Assembly: GCF_030503895.2 (NCBI RefSeq)
Contig: NZ_CP129970.2
Coordinates: 684,001-748,000, forward strand
Source of the DNA: Marivirga arenosa
GTDB lineage: Bacteria; Bacteroidota; Bacteroidia; Cytophagales; Cyclobacteriaceae
DNA: 64,000 nt
Direction: 5' to 3'
This document shows positions 7,416 through 15,403 of the stretch, one piece after another; within the stretch, counting starts at the first letter, position 1, and every line of letters begins with the position of its first letter. The position numbers were made by a program, and so were the translations under genes. Below the pieces are notes generated by a model. It ran no database searches. It was not told the DNA's origin and was given only the letters and a program-made list of their open reading frames with translations.

Positions 7416-7640
7416 TTATCTTTCATCTATTCTTAATAAGATTCTCTTTTCTTCACTTTCTTCAATTGGAGGTGATCTATGCACAATGCCTTTACCATTT
7501 GGGTATAAAAGGTTTTCTCCTTTTAAAAAGGCTACATCAAAGGGCTTCGTTTGTCGAATAGCGTTCCAGTTTCCATTTGTGATGTTTTTCGAATCTACTC
7601 TATAAATTTGCCTTTTTAAAAAGTTGATGATTTCTGTCAC
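7416..7640 (-). CDS. Short protein matching the C-terminal module of DUF1826
   Basis: A 74-residue protein. Residues 34-72 (FDVAFLKGE ... GKGIVHRSPPIE ... KRILLRID) match the conserved end of DUF1826 proteins as I remember the family, including the HRSPP signature at 54-58. DUF1826 members are usually around 200 residues and recur in Zur regulons beside COG0523 GTPases. Here the N-terminal part is absent, yet the ATG lies one base after the MerC-like stop, so this looks like a stand-alone short gene rather than a random fragment. Biochemical function is unknown. Confidence 0.5.
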   Translation of the reverse strand: MTEIINFLKRQIYRVDSKNITNGNWNAIRQTKPFDVAFLKGENLLYPNGKGIVHRSPPIEESEEKRILLRIDER

Positions 7641-7641
7641 T

Positions 7642-8067
7642 TTAAATTGTTTCTGCCATCAAAAATGCTTTTCTTGTTTTGACTACCATAATCCAGTTGA
7701 CTATATGGGCTATCGCAATTAAAAATGCACCGCTGAATGTAAGTACAACTTCATTTACCTCTATTAATCCAGATTGACCCATCCCAATCAATATAAAGCC
7801 CAATCCCAATAGTATTAAGGGTAAAAAATTCGAATGATGTCTTTTAAAAGCAGGCAGAAAAGAAACTAATGCTAATAATAAACTGAAGAAAATGATTGAA
7901 TATTCTATCCAAGGATTAGCTAAAAAGTGCAGGCTTGCCAAAGTTGAAAGGCTTAACAACACTGGCAATGCTGCACAATGAATGGCGCATAATATAGAAG
8001 CCATCATGCCGATTGCATCGAGCGGTATTTTATTTGAACTAACATTTAATCTATTCATCTTTACCAA
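7642..8067 (-). CDS. MerC-domain membrane protein
   Basis: 141 residues with four predicted membrane helices. Near the end of the first is the Cys-x3-Cys motif CAIHC (Cys27 and Cys31), followed by AALP, as in MerC family metal-transport proteins. MerC proper moves mercuric ions; in Bacteroidota, MerC-domain genes are often found without other mer genes, near Fur-family regulators and TonB receptors. No merA, merR or merP is present here, so mercury resistance is unlikely. It is the first gene of the unit MerC-like, DUF1826-like, TonB receptor. An internal ATG at 8058 is an alternative start. Confidence 0.75.
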   Translation of the reverse strand: MVKMNRLNVSSNKIPLDAIGMMASILCAIHCAALPVLLSLSTLASLHFLANPWIEYSIIFFSLLLALVSFLPAFKRHHSNFLPLILLGLGFILIGMGQSGLIEVNEVVLTFSGAFLIAIAHIVNWIMVVKTRKAFLMAETI

Positions 8068-8089
8068 TTGAATAATTGATGACTACTAA

Positions 8090-8104
8090 CGCAACTCAAT
8101 TGCA
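8090..8104 (-). promoter_or_regulatory. Zur-like operator 3 (merC-like unit, proximal)
   Basis: CGCAA-CTCAA-TTGCA, an inverted repeat with one outer mismatch, 23 bases upstream of the ATG at 8067. Position relative to the start mirrors operator 1 of the lipoprotein unit. Confidence 0.6.
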
Positions 8105-8125
8105 AATATAAAAAGATTAAAAATA

Positions 8126-8144
8126 AACGCAACTTAATTGCGTT
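8126..8144 (-). promoter_or_regulatory. Zur-like operator 4 (merC-like unit, distal)
   Basis: AACGCAA-CTTAA-TTGCGTT, a perfect 7-5-7 inverted repeat with its centre 38 bp from that of operator 3. The same 38-bp spacing separates operators 1 and 2. Confidence 0.65.
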
Positions 8145-8223
8145 TTGTTTCTCCCGATAAATTACTTTTGTGTAGAAATTTTGTCTGATTTGACTTAGAA
8201 TAAGAGATGAATTACCATTTGGT

Positions 8224-8664
8224 TCAGCTATTCATCATCTCCATCTGATAGTGCATAATATTACATTCTTCAAATTGATCTCCTACTTTTTTGAAACCAA
8301 ATCGCTCATATAAGCTAACAGCAGGGAGCTGAGCATGCATATAAAGCTTCTTACCCTCTGACTTTGGTTTAGCTCGGATATCATCAATTACAGCTTGTAC
8401 CAGTGCCTGTCCTACTCCGTTTCCTCTGTGGGATTTAAGTACCGCAAATCGTTCTAATTTCATTCCGTTATCTGTGAATCTCCAACGGGCAGTACCGCAT
8501 GCATTACCCAATTCATCTTCCGCAATAAAATGGGTTGATATATCTTCGAATTCATCATATTCCTCTTCACGAGCTACATTTTGTTCCTCAACAAATACTT
8601 TTTCTCTGATTGAGAATATTTTCTTAAGATCTTCCTGATTATCTACAACTCGTACCGAAATCAT
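8224..8664 (-). CDS. GNAT family N-acetyltransferase (ElaA/YjcF-like)
   Basis: 146 residues with a single GNAT fold. The N-terminal IFSIREKVFVEEQNV matches the ElaA/YjcF subgroup. The acetyl-CoA loop is RFAVLKSHRGNGVGQALVQA (the R/Q-x2-G-x-G/A pattern), and YERFGFKKVGDQFEE is the typical C-terminal motif. It presumably transfers acetyl from acetyl-CoA to an unidentified amine. The start overlaps the phoH stop by four bases (ATGA), so the two are probably co-translated. Confidence 0.85.
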   Translation of the reverse strand: MISVRVVDNQEDLKKIFSIREKVFVEEQNVAREEEYDEFEDISTHFIAEDELGNACGTARWRFTDNGMKLERFAVLKSHRGNGVGQALVQAVIDDIRAKPKSEGKKLYMHAQLPAVSLYERFGFKKVGDQFEECNIMHYQMEMMNS

Positions 8665-9632
8665 TTTTCTTCTTTTTGAACTTTAGCATCATTTTTATCA
8701 TAGGCTTCGATTATGTGTTTCACCAATCGGTGGCGAACTACATCTTCACCTTTTAAATTCACTATACCAATCCCTTTAATATCTTTTAAGATTTGAGTTG
8801 ACTCTATCAATCCTGACTTTTGCTTCTTAGGCAAATCGACCTGGCTCATATCACCCGTAATGATCGCTTTAGAATGCGGACCCATTCTGGTTAGGAACAT
8901 TTTAATTTGCATTGGGGTCGTATTCTGGGCCTCATCCAATAATATAAAGGCATTATGAAGTGTTCGCCCTCTCATATAAGCTAAAGGAGCAATTTCTATC
9001 ACTCTGTTTTCTTGATAATATTTTAGCTTTTCCGCAGGCACCATATCATCTAATGCATCATAAATTGGTCTTAAATAAGGATCAATTTTTTCTTTTAAAT
9101 CTCCAGGAAGGAAACCTAAATTTTCTCCTGCTTCAACCGCAGGTCTAGTGATAATAATTTTACGAACTTCCTTGTTTTTAAGGGCTTGCACAGCCATGGC
9201 TACCGAAACATAAGTTTTTCCAGTACCGGCCGGCCCAATTGCGAAAACCAAATCATTTTTTCTTACAGCCTCTACCAATTTGATTTGATTCGGAGTTTTA
9301 GCTTTTATGGCATATCCTTTAGTTCCGAATACTAAAGTTTCATCCGAATTACCATCTAGTTTCTTTTTGCTTTCTTCGTATTCCTCGTTTAAATACGTTT
9401 TTACACTTTCCTCCGTAATTTTTCCAAACTTATGATAATGAGTTACTAGAGAATGCACAATTTGATTGATGCGAATAATTTCAGGTGTGCTTCCTTGTAT
9501 TCTTATTTCATTTCCCCTAGAGATAATTTTTGATTTAGGAAAAGCAGAGGATAACTCGTTGATATTACGATTTTCTACTCCTAAAAAATCCACAAGGGAT
9601 ACATTTTCCAAGGTGATAACTTTTTCTACCAA
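8661..9632 (-). CDS. PhoH-like P-loop ATPase
   Basis: 323 residues, the normal length for PhoH-like proteins. A short N-terminal RNA-binding-like part (about 1-70, with IRIQGSTPEI) precedes the ATPase domain, with Walker A GPAGTGKT at 133-140 and Walker B FILLDEAQNTTPMQIKMFLTRMG, followed by ITGDMSQVDLP. The family is linked to RNA metabolism; the precise role is unsettled. It heads a two-gene unit with the GNAT gene and is divergent from the SAM-cleaving enzyme gene. Confidence 0.9.
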   Translation of the reverse strand: MVEKVITLENVSLVDFLGVENRNINELSSAFPKSKIISRGNEIRIQGSTPEIIRINQIVHSLVTHYHKFGKITEESVKTYLNEEYEESKKKLDGNSDETLVFGTKGYAIKAKTPNQIKLVEAVRKNDLVFAIGPAGTGKTYVSVAMAVQALKNKEVRKIIITRPAVEAGENLGFLPGDLKEKIDPYLRPIYDALDDMVPAEKLKYYQENRVIEIAPLAYMRGRTLHNAFILLDEAQNTTPMQIKMFLTRMGPHSKAIITGDMSQVDLPKKQKSGLIESTQILKDIKGIGIVNLKGEDVVRHRLVKHIIEAYDKNDAKVQKEEK

Positions 9633-9724
9633 ATGATTTTCTTATTTATGATGTCTCAATGTGTTAGTACTAAATTTTCTGTAGTTTTGTTTTTAACAAA
9701 TTTAACAATAATTCAATTTTTTGT

Positions 9725-10501
9725 ATGCCTTTGATCACTTTTCTATCAGATTTCGGTTGGCGCGACCATTATGTGGCAGCGGTGAAAGCCAAAATACTGA
9801 GTGAAGATGCTAATCTTCAAGTGGTTGACATAACTCATAACATCACTAAGCATGATATCATTCACGCTGCCCATGTTTTAAAATCAGTTTATCAAGAATT
9901 CCCTGAGGGAAGTGTACATATAGTAGCTGTCAATTCACTTTCAGAAGCAAATGAAGATATTATTGCCGCTGAAATTAAAGGACATTATTTCCTAGCCAGT
10001 AATAATGGAATATTGAGCTTGTTAAGAGAAAAAGATCCCGATCAGATCGTAAAAATTGATACAGAATTAAAAGGAAATTTTCTAGCAAAAGATGTTTTGG
10101 CTCCTGGGGCTGCTAAACTCTTAAAAGCGCAAAATATTACTGCATTAGGCTCTGCCTTAGCAGCAGAAAAATTCAAAAAGTTTATCATTCCAAAAGTAAA
10201 AGCTACTCGAGAAATCATACAAGGACATGTGGTGCATATTGATGATTATGGGAATTTGATTACGGATATCATGCAGTATGATTATGACATCCTAAGTAAA
10301 GGCAAAAGTGTACAGATCAAATTCAGAAACTATTCACTGACAGGTGTTCAAAAACACTATCATGAAAGCCAGGGGGGAGAAGCTTTTGCCATATTTAATG
10401 ATCAGGGAGTATTGGAGATTGGAATTAAAGAAGGCAATGCTGCTGAGCTATTAGGAATGGAGTATAATAGTATGGTAAGTGTTAAATTTGAAGACTATTA
10501 A
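9725..10501 (+). CDS. S-adenosyl-L-methionine hydroxide adenosyltransferase (DUF62)
   Basis: 258 residues. The N-terminus LITFLSDFGWRDHYVAAVKAKI carries the family signature (DFG-x-x-D-x-Y-V), and DITHNITKHDI, FLASNNGILSLL and HIDDYGNLITDI follow in the expected order. Family members split SAM into adenosine and methionine using water and are related to fluorinase and chlorinase. The fluorinase-specific loop is not apparent. It ends 10 bases from the convergent GAF gene. Confidence 0.85.
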   Translation: MPLITFLSDFGWRDHYVAAVKAKILSEDANLQVVDITHNITKHDIIHAAHVLKSVYQEFPEGSVHIVAVNSLSEANEDIIAAEIKGHYFLASNNGILSLLREKDPDQIVKIDTELKGNFLAKDVLAPGAAKLLKAQNITALGSALAAEKFKKFIIPKVKATREIIQGHVVHIDDYGNLITDIMQYDYDILSKGKSVQIKFRNYSLTGVQKHYHESQGGEAFAIFNDQGVLEIGIKEGNAAELLGMEYNSMVSVKFEDY

Positions 10502-10511
10502 GCTTTTTAGT

Positions 10512-11705
10512 TCAAACCACAGTATTAAAAGACAAGCAAATTCCTTTTTCATCTGCGTTTAATGAAACATGTGGCTCACTGTTTAATAGAATAGTCAGAC
10601 TATCATGAATTTTTTGATAGGCAACTGCATCTAAATTTTGGGATGACATTTGTATTAAGATATTATTTGAATCTCCCTCTACAATCTGTATTAAAATACC
10701 ATCTTTAGCATTTCTATTTATCAATTCATTGGTAATCGCTAAAATGCAATTGGTTACTATAGCTACTGCAATATTGTTTTTAGTATAAATCAGAGGGTCT
10801 GAAGGAAAATCAGGAATACCAAATCCTCCTACCGCTTTGGTGCTATTTCTGGATAAATCTTGTGCGCTTATTATGATTTCTGATAGATGGGAATACGCTG
10901 TATTAAGCGTTAAATTTTTAAGTGCATTCACACAATCTGTCACATCTGCAAGAGCCATTTCAATATTTGCCAACATATCTATATTTTGACTATTAGCTTC
11001 TTGTGCTGCTTCAAAATTTAAACGTGGTGTTTCATCAAATAAATGATTATTAAATAATAGATATTTGGAGCAATTCATGTAAGAGCTAACCGCGGAGGCA
11101 TTAGCATAGCCTTTATAAATTGAATCTTGAATCGGTTTTAGTGTTTCAATTAATTCCCTTATTCCTGGTAGTAAAGCACTTTCTGTAATCTCTAAACGAT
11201 TTTGGTTACGCTTTTCAGTAATGGATTTCAATCGTCTATTAACCAGCTTTGCTAATTTCTCTAAAACTTTAATGTCGTTTTTAGTAAACTCGCGACTTTT
11301 AGTATCTAAAACGCAAAGTGAACCAATTACAACTTCATCTATATAAATAGGAACTCCCAAGTAAGAACTAATCCCGTATTCGGATACTAATTGTTGAGGC
11401 ACCTCTTTATTATGCTTGGCATCAGATACCTTGAAATACTGATCATTCTTTACAACATATTGACAAAAGGAAACATCTCTATGGGTTCCTCCCGCTGCTT
11501 CAAGTGTAGCAGGTAATCCGAATGAAGATTTAAATAATTGGATATGATCTAAAACGATATTAATCATAGCCATAGGGCTGGATAATTCTTCAGCTGCTTT
11601 TTTAACAATATTGTGAAGAACTTTATCATCTGTCTGAGATAATAATTCTTTCGTAAACACTTTATGCCGATCTGGCCTGTATCCTAGTATATCAATTCTT
11701 TCCAT
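10512..11705 (-). CDS. GAF-domain protein
   Basis: 397 residues. The N-terminal third (about 25-165) is a GAF domain of the redox/phytochrome-like type: HRDVSFCQYVVKNDQYFKVSDA followed by YLGVPIYIDEVVIGSLCVLD. The remaining 230 residues contain mixed helices and a C-terminal part (about 310-395) that could be a decayed ATPase-like fold, but I find no H-box and no convincing N or G boxes. It therefore looks like a sensory protein without a recognisable output domain. It stands alone, with a long AT-rich upstream region (11706-11872). Confidence 0.75.
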   Translation of the reverse strand: MERIDILGYRPDRHKVFTKELLSQTDDKVLHNIVKKAAEELSSPMAMINIVLDHIQLFKSSFGLPATLEAAGGTHRDVSFCQYVVKNDQYFKVSDAKHNKEVPQQLVSEYGISSYLGVPIYIDEVVIGSLCVLDTKSREFTKNDIKVLEKLAKLVNRRLKSITEKRNQNRLEITESALLPGIRELIETLKPIQDSIYKGYANASAVSSYMNCSKYLLFNNHLFDETPRLNFEAAQEANSQNIDMLANIEMALADVTDCVNALKNLTLNTAYSHLSEIIISAQDLSRNSTKAVGGFGIPDFPSDPLIYTKNNIAVAIVTNCILAITNELINRNAKDGILIQIVEGDSNNILIQMSSQNLDAVAYQKIHDSLTILLNSEPHVSLNADEKGICLSFNTVV

Positions 11706-11872
11706 CTTTAAGCCCCACAGTCATTTATTTAAACAAAAACAGGTTGATTTGTACTAAATGTAATAATTTTGTTTAACAAAATAACAAATTTTATTTTACA
11801 ATATTAAACAAAATACGATTATTGTGGGACAATGGATTTGCGGAATAAGTGTTGTTTTATAGCTTCTATATT

Positions 11873-13261
11873 TCACTTATTAGAATGCTTAAATCTTTTA
11901 AGCAGCTCTAGTAATATTTCATCATGCTCGTCTAATAGATAATCTTTTATACGGATATCAGGCATAACTCCTTCGTGCTTTTCGGAGCCGTTCACCCTTA
12001 CGATTTTGCCTTTTGATATATTTACTGTAATGCCAGTATTAGGTAATGTAAAAGGAAATATTGAAGCATATAAAGTAGGGTATTCTGCGGTCTCCTCACC
12101 CACAATAGTGGCCCAACCATAATCTTGTATCTGAGCAGCAGCAACTGTTGACTGTGAATGTGACTGTCGATTTACTAGAAGATATACATTTCCCTTATAT
12201 CGTTTTTCAATTTCTTGTGCTTTATAAGAATCAAATTGGTATTCATATATACTACCATTTTCATGATCAAAAACGCTTTTATAAAATTTAGAAGTAGAAG
12301 TATCCTGATTCTCTAATATGTAATCCTTTAGTATCTGGCTGCTTTTTAAGCTAAAGCTTGAATTCCATTTAAAATCTTCATCAGCTATGTAGGAAACCAA
12401 ATAATCAGAATGAGAGTCATTACCGCCTGCATTATTTCGAAAATCTATAATTAGATTAGGTTTATTGGCCTTGTTTATTTCTAAAAAAGTAGAATCAATA
12501 AAAGCTTTGAATTTTGATAATTCTCCATCAAAGTTTCCCGGTTTTAAATAAGCTGCATGATCATAAAATTTAAAAAATCTTTCCCCGTCTATAATTGGAT
12601 TACGCTTCATTTCGTAATCCTCGATGGTATTAATTGCTTTTACTTTGTGTGTTATAAGTTGGTCTTCATGCTTGATCTCAATGCTAAATTCATCAACTTT
12701 ACCGTAAATTTGCCAATAGTATCTTGGCAGGGAGAAAAGCTCAAGTTTAGCCTGCTTAAAGTATTTAGATTCTGCAGAAATATGAGGGTATATTTTTTCT
12801 AATATTTCTTCTATCTTTTCACCATTTATACTTACCAATTCTGATCCTATTTCAATATTCATGTCAGACCAATTTTTCCGTATTAATGGCCTTTGATCTT
12901 GAAACGCAATTTCTACAGGCAAAACAGTTCCACCCCCTTTGGCATATTCAAGATATTGCGGTATTGGAAATTCTATTGCAGTATGCCCGTTTTGAACTGC
13001 AGATGTTAAGAATTGGAAGCGATTAATTATCTCTAGGATACTTAATGAATCCTCTTTTATACCATATTTTAATTGATGATAAATTGAATCAAAGGCTTCT
13101 GGTTTAATAAATTCATATGGATTATAATGAGTTTCTTTTAGGGCTTTGAATAAAAAGTCTAAATCAGATTTAATCTCTTCATTTGAGTAATACTTTTCAT
13201 TTTGGCTGAATAAATTTAAGTTAATGAATACTAGTAAGCTGAAAATTGAAATTGATTTCAT
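11873..13261 (-). CDS. S41 family peptidase (tail-specific protease type), secreted
   Basis: 462 residues with an N-terminal signal peptide (about 1-19). A helical N-terminal domain is followed by a PDZ-like segment (about 110-165, IEIGSELVSINGEKIEEIL) and the S41 catalytic domain (NLIIDFRNNAGGNDSHSDYL ... VYLLVNRQSHSQSTVAAAQI ... GEETAEYPT). The catalytic serine is probably in the SHSQST stretch. Such C-terminal-processing proteases in Bacteroidota are periplasmic or outer-membrane-associated; the substrate is unknown. The AraC-type regulator gene lies 78 bases upstream in the same direction, so the two may be linked. Confidence 0.85.
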   Translation of the reverse strand: MKSISIFSLLVFINLNLFSQNEKYYSNEEIKSDLDFLFKALKETHYNPYEFIKPEAFDSIYHQLKYGIKEDSLSILEIINRFQFLTSAVQNGHTAIEFPIPQYLEYAKGGGTVLPVEIAFQDQRPLIRKNWSDMNIEIGSELVSINGEKIEEILEKIYPHISAESKYFKQAKLELFSLPRYYWQIYGKVDEFSIEIKHEDQLITHKVKAINTIEDYEMKRNPIIDGERFFKFYDHAAYLKPGNFDGELSKFKAFIDSTFLEINKANKPNLIIDFRNNAGGNDSHSDYLVSYIADEDFKWNSSFSLKSSQILKDYILENQDTSTSKFYKSVFDHENGSIYEYQFDSYKAQEIEKRYKGNVYLLVNRQSHSQSTVAAAQIQDYGWATIVGEETAEYPTLYASIFPFTLPNTGITVNISKGKIVRVNGSEKHEGVMPDIRIKDYLLDEHDEILLELLKRFKHSNK

Positions 13262-13339
13262 CTGTTATTTTTTTCTGCAATTCTAAAGTATTCTCAATTT
13301 AAAAGACAGTCCTTAAAGTCTCATATGACTATTTAAGAC

Positions 13340-14449
13340 TCATAAACCTTCATTTTCCATAAATTCTGAAGGAGTTAAACCTGTCTCTTTTTTGAAAACT
13401 CTATAAAACGAGGCTTTAGAACTAAAACCTACCTTTTGACTCAAGCCTACAATGGAATATTTTTTAGCTTCATCTGTCAATATACTTTCCTTGAAAGCTA
13501 GTACTCTGTAATGATTAATAAAATCATTGAAATTGGTATCCATTACTTCATTTAAGATTTGGGACAAATCATTAATCGGCCAGCCGATATGCCCTGCAAG
13601 TTTGGCAATGCTTAACTTAGGATCTTTGTAAAGCTCCTCACATTTCACAGTTTTAATCAATTGTAATTGCCTCTTTTCAAGTTCTTCCTGTGTAAAACTG
13701 AACTTGGCTGCTTTATCCATATATTGTTTTAAGGCGCCAGAATATTTCAACAAATACATATAGCCTAAACCATAAATAAAAGCAGTAAAAATGATGCCTA
13801 GGGGAATAAAAATATATTGTGTATAGCCTCTTATAATATCTACAAATAAAATGGAAGCTGTAATGGCAATAATGATGGCAGTAAATAAGATTCCCCAAGA
13901 TTTAATAAGATACTTTAGCCATTTTTGAACTTTAACAAAATCCTTTAATAAAAAGCGAGTAGCCTTAGATTCTTTAAATATTAATAGGGTATAAATTAAT
14001 AAGTGCAGATTTCCTAGTAAAGCTAAAGTCATAGTAATGAATATAACCGTATTAGCATGTGAATTCGTCCAGTCTGGATTAGCTCCTAAATAGCGAAAGA
14101 AGAAATAAAAAAAGAGCCCTTCAAAAATTAAACAAGGGACAAAATGAAGTAAATCTTTAGCCTTGAAGGCTCTTAAAGGGTTTTTGATATGCAATATATG
14201 CAGATAAGCTAAAGGTCCGTAAGCCATTGAAAATTCCATCGGGAATGGAAAAATCCGATTAAAGCCAGAGATTGACCCCTCTAATACGATATGAAGAATT
14301 GTGGAAGAAAATAGAAACAATAAAATTCCAAAGTATAAATTAGGTCTCTTATACGGCTTTTGAAAAACAATCAATCCTGATAATACTATGCCTTGTATTA
14401 CAGTTACTAAAAAGTAGAAATTAGATGTATTAAGGGAGGTATCGATCAT
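13340..14449 (-). CDS. Membrane-bound AraC family transcriptional regulator
   Basis: 369 residues. The N-terminal ~240 residues hold about seven hydrophobic helices, and the C-terminal ~105 residues form an AraC HTH domain (LSIAKLAGHIGWPINDLSQILNE for the first helix-turn-helix, VGFSSKASFYRVFKKETGLTPSEF for the second, the family signature). The layout is that of Bacteroidota regulators that sense at the membrane and bind DNA directly. The ligand is unknown. It lies upstream of the S41 peptidase gene, a possible target. Confidence 0.85.
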   Translation of the reverse strand: MIDTSLNTSNFYFLVTVIQGIVLSGLIVFQKPYKRPNLYFGILLFLFSSTILHIVLEGSISGFNRIFPFPMEFSMAYGPLAYLHILHIKNPLRAFKAKDLLHFVPCLIFEGLFFYFFFRYLGANPDWTNSHANTVIFITMTLALLGNLHLLIYTLLIFKESKATRFLLKDFVKVQKWLKYLIKSWGILFTAIIIAITASILFVDIIRGYTQYIFIPLGIIFTAFIYGLGYMYLLKYSGALKQYMDKAAKFSFTQEELEKRQLQLIKTVKCEELYKDPKLSIAKLAGHIGWPINDLSQILNEVMDTNFNDFINHYRVLAFKESILTDEAKKYSIVGLSQKVGFSSKASFYRVFKKETGLTPSEFMENEGL

Positions 14450-14524
14450 CTTTAAAAGTTCTGAACTTAAATATATAAGATTAATATTTCATTTTCAGAT
14501 CTAAGTAAGGATGTAAAAAGAAAA

Positions 14525-14550
14525 AAGCATGGTTTGTATACCCCATGCTT
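14525..14550 (-). terminator. Intrinsic terminator after the DUF2911 gene
   Basis: AAGCATGG (14525-14532) and CCATGCTT (14543-14550) form a perfect 8-bp stem with a 10-base loop. On the minus strand it is followed by a T-run (complement of 14519-14526), 31 bases after the DUF2911 stop. Confidence 0.75.
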
Positions 14551-14580
14551 TCATACTATTTATTTTAAATATAAAAATGC

Positions 14581-15165
14581 TTATTTCAAACCGATTGGCA
14601 CTCTCGCCATAGTATCGTCCCAAGCGATAATCATATGTGCTCCTGGATCAGCCTCCTCAAACATGATACTCATGTATTCTACTGTGCTTTCAGTTTCTTC
14701 AGTTGGTACCGTAATTTTAGCAACCGTACTTTCTTCTGGTTTGAAAGCATAATGCCCCCAACCGTCTGTATCAGTACTAAAGTGTACTTCCCAGTTTTCC
14801 TCACCTAATTTGATGTATATAGTGTAACGTCCTGCTTTTACTTTTTTACCATCAATCGTTACATCTTCAAAAAACATCACTTCAGTAGACTCATTAGCAC
14901 CAACTCTCCAGATATTTCCCGGTTTTTCTAATTCCGTAAAAACAGCTCTACCATCAGCTTTAGGTCTTGAATAGGTTACTCTAATAAGAGGTTTAGCATT
15001 TTTTTCCTCCTCAGTTTTAGCAAAAGCTCTAAATGCAACTCTTGAAGGATAATAAGCCATATCCATTGGGCTTTTATCTAATTCCGGAAATTCTTGTGCT
15101 TGAGCATTATTACCAAAGGTAAAGCATGCTAATACAGCTAATGTTAAAATTATAATTCTTTTCAT
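14581..15165 (-). CDS. DUF2911 secreted protein
   Basis: 194 residues with a cleavable signal peptide (about 1-23, ending NNAQAQ). The mature part shows the DUF2911 pattern: IRVTYSRPKADGRAVF, IWRVGANESTEVMFFEDVTI, AGRYTIYIKLGEENWEVHFS and a C-terminal WDDTMARVPI. These proteins are common in Bacteroidota periplasm; no activity has been assigned that I know of. It is single, with its own terminator. Confidence 0.85.
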   Translation of the reverse strand: MKRIIILTLAVLACFTFGNNAQAQEFPELDKSPMDMAYYPSRVAFRAFAKTEEEKNAKPLIRVTYSRPKADGRAVFTELEKPGNIWRVGANESTEVMFFEDVTIDGKKVKAGRYTIYIKLGEENWEVHFSTDTDGWGHYAFKPEESTVAKITVPTEETESTVEYMSIMFEEADPGAHMIIAWDDTMARVPIGLK

Positions 15166-15403
15166 TTTGATTTGATTAGTTGATTCAAGGTGTAATAATA
15201 GATTTCAAAGAAAAAGGTTTAAAAATTTATTATCAACTTTAATAAGCTTGCAAATCAATTTTCTTAACACTATTCATGATTTTTAAATACCGAGTTAGAT
15301 GGATTTTTTCTAATATTCATATTCTGTTCACTAGAATCTATACATTCACTACAATTTCAAGCAATTCTTATTAACTTTCAAAGGAATTAAAAAAATTAAA
15401 AGT

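Noticed and set aside
7642-8067. Mercury resistance operon
   Set aside because: Only a MerC-like gene is present; no merR, merA, merT or merP, and the operators and neighbours point to metal acquisition.
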